Of a stretch of 64,000 nt of DNA, positions 44,602-56,600 are shown piece after piece (the stretch's first letter is position 1; each line of letters opens with the position of its first letter). The DNA is from Dactylorhiza incarnata (Eukaryota > Streptophyta > Magnoliopsida > Asparagales > Orchidaceae): the NCBI GenBank assembly GCA_033032865.1, contig JAWHQI010000262.1, positions 1,054,001 through 1,118,000 of the forward strand, given 5' to 3'. The notes below the pieces were generated by a model. It saw nothing but the letters and a program-made list of their open reading frames with translations, was not told the origin of the DNA and did not search any database. The translations under genes were made by a program, and so were the position numbers.

Positions 44602-46064
44602 TGATGAGTCCAATATTTACATTGATTTTGGGACTCATCTGGGTTGTCTATCTGTCCTTTGCACCTCATTTATTGCTCATCTATGCTTATATTGATAGCA
44701 TTTCAGAATCTCAACTATAGTGCATTCCCTACACTCTTATTGGCGTGATTTCGTTATATTTTACTTTATGCCTGTTCTGTGGATCCTGTGGTGTGCACGA
44801 ATCAGTGGTCTATATGTTTTTCATGCAGGTACAAGGATCATGCGAACGCTCGGAATGGTGTGGGGCGAATATGGCCTAAAAGCCACTGATCGTGCATTTT
44901 CCTTCGCGCACGATCAGGCGCACGACCACTGGTCGTCCATTAATTCCCCTTACCAGACAGAGCAGTTCGCACGATCAGGCGCATGACCAATGGTCATGCC
45001 CCACTGATCAGTGTTAATCTCCTATCTTCCCCTTTGTTGTAGGTTGACCGCGCACGATCATAAGCATTCCTTCGCGCACAACCACTGGTCGTGCGCCACT
45101 GATCTTGCGCAGTGCTTACTCTGCTCCGTATTTACATACCAGATCCGCGATTCTAGGGCATTCAGCACAGTTTTGGGCGCAAATTCTTCCGCAAGCTCCG
45201 CAATTTTCCCTCTCCAAGCTCCATCCATCCACCTCCCACCTGGGAAAGCTTCATCCATCGATCCTAAGCTCCATCAAGGGTTTCAGAAGCATTCCCCGCC
45301 ATCTGCAGTAAGAATTTCAAGGCGTGGCATCTCCATTGGGCTAGGTGGAAGAGACCCAGCTCTGAGAAGAAGACGGACGACGTTTGGAGGTAGTGATAGC
45401 CTCTGAACCCCGGAAGCAACCAATGACTGAGCTCGGAGGAGGCATGACAACCCCCCATTCCAGCCAAGATCAACGACGAGGCTTCTCATCTTGTGGTTTC
45501 CTCTACCCTCTCTCTTTTGGAAATGTATGCTTAACTATTGTATTGAACTCGAGTAATCTCTATTTGTCTATGAATGGAAGCATGCTCTTGTTTTATTTCT
45601 CGCTTGATGCTTTGTTGTGATGCGCTCCGCCCCCGATCCACTTCCACAAACGCGTTCTAGCTAGCTCACTCTAGTAAAAGCTAGAGGTGAGAGTGAAGAG
45701 GTTCCTTCGACCCTCAACACGATTAGCACTCACTTCCCCCATGTGCTCACCGTCCATCCGCTGAACGAAGCATGACATCGCGGCCTGCAATAACCCCATC
45801 CATCAAGCGAAGCGGTGATTGCGACCCGCATAGTTAATATAGATTTTCTTCTTCTTGTATTTTAAAAACCAACCAAACTCCCTTTTAGTTAACTTAGTAA
45901 TCCTTATAATTAATTAATAAGCAAATCATATTACCCAACTTGCGGTATTTTGAGAACGATATTCGCGAAATTTCTCCCTACTTTTATTACTTGACAGCGA
46001 CTGGTGCACTGCCGTCGGACCACATTTCGCGCTTGCTAATTAGCGGTGCTGAAATTGTGCATCA
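44602..46064 (+). mobile_element. Solo LTR of an Athila-like family (1463 bp)
   Basis: Begins TGATGAGTCC and ends GTGCATCA, with TGATG/CATCA inverted ends and perfect target duplication CCTGC (44597-44601 and 46065-46069). No internal region on either side, so it is a solo LTR left by recombination. It is related to the LTR at 59581-61090: same ends, same GATGAGTCC/GGACTCATC dyad, same GCACGACC/GGTCGTGC palindromes (44918-44937, 44973-45000, 45073-45095), and matching GACAGCGACTGGTGCAC near its end. ORFs inside are chance. Confidence 0.95.
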
Positions 46065-49000
46065 CCTGCACAACCAAAGCACAAGCCAAGGAGCAGTCAA
46101 TATTCCCTGACCGCCCTTTCCAAAAACATTCGACCTGCACAAACCAAGCACAAGCTAAGGCATAATCAAAATTCTCCTGACCAACCTTACCGAAAAATTT
46201 CATCCTACACAACCATAGCACAAGCAACGACGCGGTCAAAATGCTCCTGACCGCCCTTATCGAAAACATTCAGCCTGCAAAACCAAAGGATAAGCCAAGG
46301 CATAGTCAAAATGCTCCTCAACAACCAAAGCACAAGCCAAGGCGTGGTCAAAATACTCTAACTGCCCTTACCGAAAACATTCAGCCCGCACAACCAAAGC
46401 ACAAGCCAAAGCACACTCAAAAAGCTCCGGACCGCCCTTACAAAAAAACATTCGGTCTGCACAACTAAAGCACATGCCAAGGCGCGGTCAAAATGCTCCT
46501 AACCTCCCTTACTGGAAACATTCAGCCCGCACAACCAAAACACAAGCCAATACGCGGTCAAAATGCTCCTGACTGCCCTTACCAAAAACATTTGTCATGC
46601 ACAACTAAAGCACAAGCCAAGGAGCGACCAAAATGCTTCTGACCATCGTTACCAAAAACATTCGACATGCACAACCAAAGCACAAGCCAAGCCGCGGTAA
46701 AAAATTCTCCTGAGTGTCCTTACCAAAAACATTAGGCCTCTACAAACAAAGCACAAGCCAATGTGCTGTCAAAATGCTCCCGTCCGCCCTTACCGAAAAT
46801 ATTTGGCCTGCACAACCAAGCATAAGACATGACATGGTCAAAATGCTCCTGATCGCCCCTACCGAAAACATTCAGCCTACAAAACAAAAGTGCAAGCCAA
46901 GGCGCGGTCAGAATGCTCCTGACCACTCTTACCGAAAACACTCGGCCTACATAACCAAAGCACAATCCAAGGCATGGTCAAAATGCTCCTGACCTCCCTT
47001 ACCGAAAACATTCAGACTGACAATCAAAGCACAAGTGAAGGCGTGGTCAAAATGCTCCTAACTGCCCTTACCAAAAACATTCGGCCTGCACAACCAAAGC
47101 ACAATCCAAGGCACGAACAAAATGATTCTGACCTCCCTTACCAAAAACATCCGGCCTGCACAACCAAAGCACAAGCTAAGGCACGATCAAAATGCTCCTA
47201 AGCGAACTAACCAATAACATTCGGCCTGCACATCCAAAGCACAAGCCAAGGCGAGTTCAAAATTCTCCTGACCTTCGGCACAACCAAAGCACAAGGCAAG
47301 GCGCGATCAAACTGCTCCTAACCGCCTTTACTGAAACTATTCAGCATGCACAACCAAAGCACAAGTCAAGGCTTCATCAAAATGCCCCTGACCGCCCTTA
47401 CCAAAAACATTCGGCCAGCACAACCAAAGCACAAGCTAAGGCACGGTCAAAATGCTCCTGACTGCCCATACCGAAAACATTCAGCTAGCACAACCAAAGC
47501 ACATTCCAAGCAAGGACAAAGTGCTCCTGACCGCCCTTACCAAAAACATTCGGCCTACAAAACCAAAACTAAAGCCTTGGCGCGCTCAAACTGCTCCTGA
47601 CCGCCCTTACCGAACACATTCGGTATGCACAACAAAAGCATAAGCCAAGGCGCGGTAAATATGCTGCTGACCACCCTTACCGAAAACATCCGGCCTGCAC
47701 AACAAAAGCACAAGCCGAGGAGCAGTCAATATTCCCTGACCGCCCTTTCCAAAAACATTCGACCTGCACAACCAAAGCACAAGACAAGGCACAATCAAAA
47801 TTCTCCTGACCAACCTTACTGAAAAATTTCATCCTGCACAACCATAGCACAAGCAACGGCGCAGTCAAAACGCTCCTGACTGCCCTTATCAAAAACATTC
47901 AGCCTGCAAAACCAAAGGATAAGCCAAGGCACATTCAAAATGCTCCTCAACAACCAAAGCACAAGACAAGGCTTGGTCAAAATACTCTAACTGCCCTTAC
48001 CGAAAACATTCAGCCCGCACAACCAAAGCACAAGCCAAAGCACACTTAAAATGCTCCAGACTGCCCTTACAAAAAACATTCGGTCTGCACATCTAAAACA
48101 CATGCCAAGGCGCGGTCAAAATGCTCTTGACCTCCCTTACTGGAAACATTCAGCCCGCACAACCAAAACACAAGCTAAGACGCGGTCAAAATGCTCCTGA
48201 CTGCCCTGACCAAAAACACTCATCATGCACAACTAAAGCACAAGCCAAGGAGCGACCAAAATTCTTCTGACCATCGTTACCAAAAACATTCGACATGTAC
48301 AACCTAAGCACAAACCAAGGCGCGGTCAAAAATGCTCCTGAGTGCCCTTACCAAAAACATTAGGCCTCCACAAACAAAGCACAAGCCAAGGCGCTGTAAA
48401 AATGCTCCCGTCCGCCCTTACCAAAAATATTCTGCCTGCACAACAAAGCATAAGACAAGGCGCCGTCAAAATGCTCCTGATCGCCCTTACCGAAAACATT
48501 CAGCCTAGAAAACAAACGTGCAAGCCAAGGCACGGTCAGAATGCTCCTGACCACCCTTACCGAAAACACTCGGCCTACATAACCAAAGCATAAGCCAAGG
48601 CATGGTCAAAATGCTCCTGACCTCCCTTACCGAAAACATTCAGACTGCACAACCAAAGAACAAGCGAAGGCGTCATCAAAATGCTCCTGACTGCCCTTAC
48701 CGAAAACATTCGTCCTGCACAACCAAAGAACAAGCCAAGGCGCGTTCAAAATGCTCTTGACCACCCTTACCGAATACATTTGGCCTGAACCACCAAAGTA
48801 CAAATCCAGGAATGGTAAAAATTCTCCTGACCGCCCTTACCAAAAACATTCGGCCTGCACAACCAAAACATAAACCAAGGCGTAGTGAAAATGCTCCTGA
48901 CCGACCTTACTGAAAACATTCGGCCTGCACAACCAAAGCACAAGTCAAGGTGCGATCAAAATGCTCCTGACCAACCTTACCGGGTACATTTGGCCTCCAC

Positions 49001-49091
49001 AACCAAAACACAAGACAAGGTGCGGTCAAAATGATCCCGACTGCCCTTACCTAAAACATTCGGCATGCACAACCAAAGAAAAAGCCAAGGT
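46065..49091. repeat. 70-bp satellite array, part 2 (about 43 units)
   Basis: The same unit as part 1. A longer period is visible: the variant unit AGCAGTCAATATTCCCTGACC at 46095 returns at 47722, about 1.63 kb later, and neighbouring variants recur in the same order. Variant units of part 1 (about 43936-44600) recur at 47190-47730. Each unit has GCGGTCA, about nine bases, TGACCGC, a 7-base dyad. The array ends against the Copia-3 LTR at 49092. Confidence 0.97.
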
Positions 49092-49939
49092 TGTCTTTAC
49101 AGTTCCAATAAAGATTTATTTCTGATTATTCTATTCCTTATCAGAAGATTTGAATTTTCAAATCAGATTATATATCTAATGAAAAAGGATAAATAAAACA
49201 TAGAAGAGTAGAGAAGACAAGATATATTCAAGAAGATATACAGATATAATAGATACTTGTGAAATTCTCAGACAGACAAGAGACATACAGAGATCTTCAT
49301 CAACATCAACATCTTCTTTCTTTGAGAAAAAAAAAATCTTCTCTCAGTTTCATCTGCAGGTTCTTAATATTCAAGTGCAACAATAATCTGAGAAACATCT
49401 TCTCTCAGATTCATCTGCTATCAAGGAAGAACTTTTATATCCAAGAGAAAGCTCCATCCAACTGTCAACAAATTTTATCAGACATGGGGAGCTATACAAC
49501 AACAACAACAACAACAACAACAATCCACTAGTCTTCTCTCAGATCTTACTGAGAAGAGAAGAACTTCATAAACTTTTTGTTTATCTTTTTTTACCCCATC
49601 TTGTACAGGGTTCTAACTCCCTTCAAAAGTTAACCATTGGTGGTAGGGCACCGGATCAAAAACCTGTGATTTGGTTTGAGCACCTGATCAAAAGCTCAAT
49701 GGTGATAGGGTACCTGATCAAAAACCTAAGTGGATTCCTACCAAGGGTTTTAGAAGAGTAGATGTACCAAGGTTGATTGGGGAACTACTATAGATCCTTG
49801 TGTCTTTGTTGTGGTTGTGTTTTTCTTTCTGTACTGTGTTGTGTTTATTGTTTTGTTTTTATACTCACTCAATTACATACACATATATCATTATTTTAAT
49901 TTCGCTATAAAATAAGTTAAAACTTTTAATACTCTATTC

Positions 49940-49976
<37 letters not shown>

Positions 49977-50010
49977 TAGAGTAAATCTAAGATCTAATTC
50001 CTCACATTCA
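49092..50010 (+). repeat. Copia-3 5' LTR (about 919 bp)
   Basis: Starts at the satellite edge with TGTCTTTACAG and ends CTCACATTCA before the primer site. It holds a (CAA)n run (49497-49525), three GATCAAAA-type repeats (49652-49723) and a run of 33 C (49942-49974) followed by TCTAGAG. The start is inferred from the satellite break and the TG; no second LTR is available. Confidence 0.75.
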
Positions 50011-50012
50011 AT

Positions 50013-50024
50013 TGGTATCAGAGG
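50013..50024 (+). other. Copia-3 primer binding site
   Basis: TGGTATCAGAGG, one base from the Met-tRNA type site, two bases after the LTR end. Confidence 0.88.
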
Positions 50025-50112
50025 TAGGTTGATTGATTTCACAGGCTAACAGTTGAATCTAAAGATCAATTAGATCTTAACTTTTTCTAGAGTTTTCTTT
50101 TTCTAAAAACTC

Positions 50113-51032
50113 ATGGCACAGAACAAAGATTACTCAAGCACAAGACCACCTATGTGCAATCTTAACAAGTTTGTATTATGGAAGGCAAGGATCAAACTTT
50201 ATATATTGATGGGGATATTTATAATTCTATTTTGACAGGACCTCCTACTCCATCAACAATAATAAGTACTGAAACAGCAACCAACATTAAAGCTGTTCCA
50301 CCTCCTGAGTGGACAGATGCTCAGAAGAAACAAAGGAATGCAGATGCCAAAGCTATGAACATTTTGGCACAAACCATGTCTGATGACATATTCTAGAAGG
50401 TTGTGGACTGCACCTCAGCCAGTGATATCTGGAACTTCCTCAACAACATGGTCGATGGATCTGCAGATGATAGAAAGGACAGGATATCCCACCTCATCTC
50501 TCATAATGAGAACTTCAAAAAGGGAGAAACTGAAACAGTTGCAGACATGTATAACAGACTCAGTCTCATCAACAATGAACTAAAGTCTTTGGATAAAGTG
50601 ATCTCAATCACCGAAGTAAATGATAAGATCTTAATGTGCTTCCCCAGCACATGGGACTCAAGGATCTGGCCAATCAAGGAAGCCAAAAGCCTAAATGTGA
50701 TCTCTACTGAGACCTTATTAGGAAAGATAAAATCCTATGAGCAGCTTATCAAGTCAAGAGAAGCTGAACAGTCTACATCCTCACCAGTCACCAACAAGGA
50801 AAGGAGCATTGCTTTTCAGGAAACAGAAGAGGAAGACAAAACTCCAGGAGAAATGGAATTTATGAGCCTCCTAGCCAAAAGATTCTACAATATGGCTAGA
50901 AAGGACCTCAGAAAGAAGGACTTTAGATCTAAGGAAAAACCAAGGTATGACAAAACACACTCTAAAGAAATTATTTGTTTTGGCTGCAGGAAACCTGGAC
51001 ACATTCTACCTGAGTGTCCAGAAAATCAAAAG
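50113..51032 (+). pseudogene. Copia-3 gag, first part
   Basis: ATG at 50113 (MAQNKDYSSTRPP) in one frame, then a frameshift near 50200 into the frame of 50178-51032. TAG at 50394-50396 sits where a Trp is expected (IF*KVVDCTSASDIW). The open part shows the gag core (DVADMYNRL-like, WDSRIWPIKEAKSL) and a CCHC knuckle CFGCRKPGHILPEC near 50977-51018. At 51032 Copia-2 interrupts right after a Lys codon. Confidence 0.9.
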
Positions 51033-52140
51033 TGTTGGAACACGGTCTTCCGCATCTCCTAGGTTTGAGAATAACAAATCCTATGTGTATTTGATCTTGT
51101 GTGTTCAAGTGTGCAGGTTAACATAGTCCATATGACTCAAGGAGTACTCAAGATGACTGCCCCCAAAATTGAGGCCAAAATTCGAACAAGCTCACTAGTG
51201 CCGATGGTAGCGATAGCGCCCGGCGCTAGCATTGATTAGCTCGATTCCGACGACATTTTTAGAAGGAGCTAGCGCCCGGCGGTAGCTACTAGCGCTGGCG
51301 GTATTATGGCGCACAAGAGGCATAGAGCAAATTGTTGCCACAGATGGGAGATTCGGCCGCGCAAGATCATTCATAATCCGGGCTAGCGCCGGCGGTAGCG
51401 CTAGCGCCGACGGTAGCGTGAAGGCTATAAATTGGATGCTTTGGCTCCGAATTCTTAATCCTCCTCCAATCCCAAACTCCAGAGCTTCGTGCCACAGCAG
51501 AGAGAGGAAGATTCAGAGCGATACTCCCACAATTCCATAAAGCCTTAAGGAGATCCGTGGAGAAGATTTCAACACGCGTCATCATCATGACGAAAGGCCG
51601 CATCAACTATGATCATACTCTGCGGGCCTTCGTCCACTTCTCCAAGAGATCCACATAGAGGGAGTTTTTATATTATTGTCTTTTCATTTCATATCTTTTC
51701 TGTAAACGGTAGTGAAATCGCTTCGTGTTGGCGACTAGGTCTGGGGTAGGACTTAGGGCTGAAATTCGCCTCATGTTGACAACTAGATCTAGGTTAGGTC
51801 TAGGGGGTGCTCGAGGCCTTTCTGGGGATAGATCGGCTAGAGCGGCTTGAGGCCGTATATAGGGAGAGATCGGCTAAAGCCAACCGATTCGTGGGGATAC
51901 GAGTCGGTATAGAAAACAAAAAAGAATTTTTATTAGTCGCCTCCGATTTCTAGCGTCATAGAAATTAAGTTTTGTAAAACATTATTTGATATTAATAAAG
52001 CATATCTCTTTATTATTGTTTTACTTGATGTCTCTTTATTAATCTTGCAATATTCCAAAGTTTTTTTAAATATAATCTAAAGTTTTTGAAAACCCTTATT
52101 CACCCCCCCCCCCCCTCTAAGGGCGCCGACCGATCCAACA
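51033..52140 (+). repeat. Copia-2 5' LTR
   Basis: TGTTGGAACACGG to GATCCAACA. GC motifs at about 51195-51235, 51270-51306 and 51379-51419; TATA box at 51426-51431. The C-run is 13 (52103-52115). The R/U5 hairpins are present in altered form. Confidence 0.95.
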
Positions 52141-52142
52141 AG

Positions 52143-52154
52143 TGGTATCAGAGC
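52143..52154 (+). other. Copia-2 primer binding site
   Basis: TGGTATCAGAGC, exact Met-tRNA type match, right after the LTR. Confidence 0.93.
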
Positions 52155-52188
52155 GAGGTTATTCCAATCGGCTTAACAACCGGGAATA

Positions 52189-53632
52189 ATGGCGTCTCAT
52201 GATCTCGCTTCAACTAGTGGGGCAAATTTCTGTGAAGATGAAATATCACATAAACCACCCTTGTTTGAAGGAACAAATTATAAAGGATGGAAAATTTTAA
52301 TGGAAAAATTTATTAAAACTTTTGACATCGAAGTATGGAACTTAGCAATTATAAGACCCACAAATGAATCAAATAAAAAAGAACTTCAATTAAATGCAAA
52401 AGCTAAACACTATTTGTTTTGCGGTCTATCTAATGAAATTTTCAAATTGATATATTGCTTTTCAAGTGCATATAAAGTATGGCAATTTCTTGAAGAAATG
52501 TATGATTCTCCATCTACAGGTATGGAACAATCGCAAGAACCGGAGAATATGCAAGCGTGCACAAATCATTAAGAATGCCCTCCTCATGACGAATCAATGG
52601 AGCACACATCAAAGGAAAGAGATGAAGCAATCTTACTTTTGGAAGAGGAGTGCCAAGAAGAAGACAAGGGAACATTATGTTCAAATCCTCCCTCATCCAA
52701 AAGCAATGTAAGGAAATCAAACTTCATCGCTTGTACTTCCATTTCTACTTTACAATTGCTACAAATTACAAAGCGCAAACTTAAGAAACTAAAAAATGCA
52801 AATTGCGCTTAGAAAATAAAAATTTAAAAGCAAAAGTTAAAGTAGTATCAAAATCTAATTTATCTAGCTTTACTCATGTCACTTCAATTGAAAATACAAA
52901 ACCTTGTCTTGATTGCAATAATATTAAAGAAAAATTTAAGGAACTTGAAAAAGAAATTATTTTTATGAAAGAACAAAATGAAAATTTACATTTAGAAAAT
53001 TCATCTTTGATAAATGATTGTGCTAAGTGTAAAGACTATGAAATTGAAATAAAAGAGATGGATGGAACATTTGATGAGTATAGGGATAAAAATGAAAAAC
53101 ATATTGACTCAATTGTTACCACTCTTAAAAATAGCACAATCAATTATAATAAAGCTAGACATAGTTTAAAGACAAGAATGATGAATTAAAATCAAAAATC
53201 AACTTGCTTATGAAAATTGTAAATACAAATTCACAACATACAAATTTAGAATATCAAGCAATATCTAAAAGCAAGTTGAATACAAATATAAATAATGGGA
53301 ATAAGAAATAAAATGTTTTTGAAAAAACAAATCATCATTATTTACAAAGTCATGTTTCTCCATACTTAAAATTGAAATTACACAAATTTCCTATATATGA
53401 TAATTTCAATTATAATCTTCAAAGGAAAGAAAATCATCATGGAAATTTAAAAACTAAAAACAATGTTAAACCAAGATTTGAATGGCGGCCAAAAGTTAAA
53501 GATGAAACACAAACTCAAATCAAAAGGGCCCATTCAATCACATCTCCCCAAAAGCAAATACGATGTATTTGGGTACCCAAAGGAACCGTCACACCCGGTC
53601 CTCTTTGGATACCTAAATCTCTCATCTACTAG
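52189..53632 (+). pseudogene. Copia-2 gag remnant
   Basis: ATG 52189 opens 127 residues (gag N-terminus, PPLFEGTNYKGWKILMEKF) ending TAA at 52570-52572. Later parts are in other frames: 52597-52812, 52803-53189 (a charged coil, KEKFKELEKEIIFMKEQNEN) and 53372-53632 (QIRCIWVPKG, matching the Sirevirus gag end). The central gag core and the first CCHC knuckle seen in Copia-1 are missing, so packaging would also depend on a partner. Confidence 0.82.
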
Positions 53633-56600
53633 TACCATCAAATGCATGAAGTAGAAACGTTACAAATTGAAATATACAAATTTCTACTTCATGATATGCT
53701 TTAATGTCTTTTCTATTTTTTCTTTTTGTTTTCTTTTAAACTATCATGTCATGGTCATCCTATACAATATTGAAAATATGATTTTATCTCTTAAAAGCTT
53801 AATATGGTTTTATAAAACAAATTGATCAAAATTCAAAATCATATTTTGATGACCTATCTTTTATTATTATATTCATTGCTTCTAAATATCTTATATTATC
53901 CATATGAATCAAACTCTAAAATTGCTATAAGATATTTCAAATTAAATCCGGTTACCAGATTTTTAGCCTTCACCAACAAGTGGATAAAATTCTGAATTTG
54001 CTATGAGATATTTATCTAAATTAAAAAGAAAAACACATAAGACATATTGAAAGATTAATTGTCATAAATATTGATGCCATACGCACCACCATGATCTATT
54101 GATATCTTTTGCTAAAACTTTCTAAAATCATAATTCATATCAAGAATCATCTATCACATTTTATATAATGACAATTGGTATTACAATTGCTTACTATGGT
54201 TGGTATATTATGTGTGTATTGTGATTTATTTCTAGTTTAGAACTTTGAATCATTTTGATATCAAATCAAATAGAATTGTCACTCCATTCTAGGTCACTAA
54301 GTTGAAACACAATCAAAACTTGGTATAACATTAATCTCAAATTTATCATTCTAACATTGCCACCTAAAGAATATTTGTGTCTATGTTAGGCTTTATTTGT
54401 TTACCAAGATATACAGGCTGGGTATTCTCATCTAGGGCTTATCCATAGTATGATTGTGCATGAACATTATTGTTAATCTCTAAAATCATGCATATTTGAT
54501 TTGTTCAAATATGATATCTTGGGTTTTCATTTCCTATTTTTTCAAGTTATAAGCACAAGTCTTTAGAAAAGTCAAAATGAAAACATAAGTAAATATATCT
54601 CATGCAATGATTATTTTGTCAAGTATATAAGAAATCGCTAACGTTTCATGCAATTTGGACCATCCAAAACATCTCCTAAAAATCTGCAACTTCAGCATAG
54701 AACTACTATTGGGACACCTAATCAAGTTCAAGCATCAAAATTTTCAAAACCCTAAAAAATCACTTACTGTTTCCCGCGCTAGCGCTAGCGCCGGCGCTAG
54801 CGTCGAGGTTCGTTTTTCTATAATTTTAAAATTTTGAAAAATCCCTAAAAATATACTAATCTATATGTACTATTTAGTTTTGCACTTCGGATTTTATTTT
54901 ATTTTTGAAAAACCAAATACAAAAATATAAAATCCAAATTACAAAAAAATATGTTCTGTCTTTTTTTTGTCATTTGTTTAAATTCTATTTCCTAAAGTAA
55001 AAATCAACTACAAAAATATAAAACAAAACAAAAACAAGTATCAAAATTATTCTTCTAAACTTAACTTTTCTATGTATCTTGCGAAAGGGTGATTTGGGCT
55101 ATCATCCCATCATATCACCTAGTACCGGGCGAACCTCTCACAAGGTAGCCCTCGGGAAGTCCAAGATCAATTTTATAAGTTCAAACTTTAAATAAAAATT
55201 ATTTTTCAAAAATATCTGTATGGACTTTATTGTAAAAATCAAGCATGAGTTAATCTATTATTCAAAACTTCTATAATATTGCAATTTATCTTTTCAAACT
55301 ACTTTGAACATTGTTTTCATCATGCTTAGATACATCTATTAATATGTGCATAAATTATATTGAAAAAGTTGTGTAGAACTATGCGTAGCTTGCCTCTAAG
55401 TATGAGTAATGTTTTATGGTTGATAATGATCGTAATTCACTCAATTATTTTGGCATTGTCTACTTATGTGTTTAATCTAAGAATGTTTGTGTATGTTTTG
55501 TAATAGTACAATGAATTAAAATTGCACAAGTATCTTACCAACACAACCTTTATTTACACTTTTAAAAGTTAAGAAAAGTGGTTATCTTTTTCATAAATTA
55601 TATTGGTTTGCAAAACAAGTGTATTCGGAGAACTTTGTACAAAACAAAATCATAAAATAAAGTGACAAAGATAACTCCACCAAGCACTACTTGAACCTCC
55701 TGATAAGTCTTAATAAGCGTTGTGAGGTTGAGCACCTTGGAAAGAATAATAAAGTATCTTGTGCAAACCATAACTTTCTTTCAAAATAAAAATCACTTAT
55801 TCTTAAGTACACCGGATCACAATAAAAATCAATCTTGAAGAATAAAACTATGTGATCCCCCAATCACTACTTTGCACCCTGATAAGTCTTGATGAGCATT
55901 GTGTGTGCAGAGCACCTTGGTAGTTGTACATTTTTCTTTGTGCATTGAAGTGAGTAGAAGTAAAATTATTTGTGTTTTATTGTGCTCTTTACTTTACATA
56001 TTACTTGTATTTTTGATTAAAACATTTGTTTACTCTATTCAAAATACACTTTTATGCACATCATTATCTTCCATAACACTTCTTCTCATGAGTATTGGAT
56101 CCTAATGCTAATTCTATACTACTCTTTATTTATGAAATGCACTAGATAACCTAGCATGCTTTCTACAATGTTTGGTATGTTTTGAAATTGTGAATTAAAG
56201 TAACATTGTAGTAATCTCTTTTTGATAAGATTATTTCATGCTTGGTTACTGTATTGTCAAAACAAAAATTTTAAATGCAAAATGATTTACAAAAACATCT
56301 TCTTTTTGAAATTGAACTCATAATCTTTTTATGAACAATCATTGATTACCATAAGATGTTTTTGGTACTTCTATATGTCTTCCGCATCATAACCATATAA
56401 TTGTTTTACCTTGCACTTTAATACTTATTTAAAATCTTTCATCTTGTGTGCATCATCACTTGAATCTTCAAATTCCTTTCTTGCAACAAGTGGTAGACTT
56501 GCTTGGTAAACTTTATATTGGTTGAATTTTTTTTTTTGCTTATAAACACTCCTCCAACAAGTGAAATATTGCTTATAAAACATCTCTTTTTAACTTAAAC

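Noticed and set aside
44600..44640. Hammerhead-ribozyme-like CTGATGAGTCC at the solo LTR start
   Set aside because: The catalytic GAAA partner is absent; the downstream GGACTCATC simply pairs with it, so this is a hairpin. The second LTR copy agrees.
45011..45406. 131-residue ORF in the solo LTR
   Set aside because: It falls in an LTR and has no matching ORF in the related LTR at 59581-61090.
42977..48593. Many ORFs of 60-130 residues in the satellite, both strands
   Set aside because: The 70-bp unit has few stops, so chance ORFs recur; unit variation shows no codon pattern.
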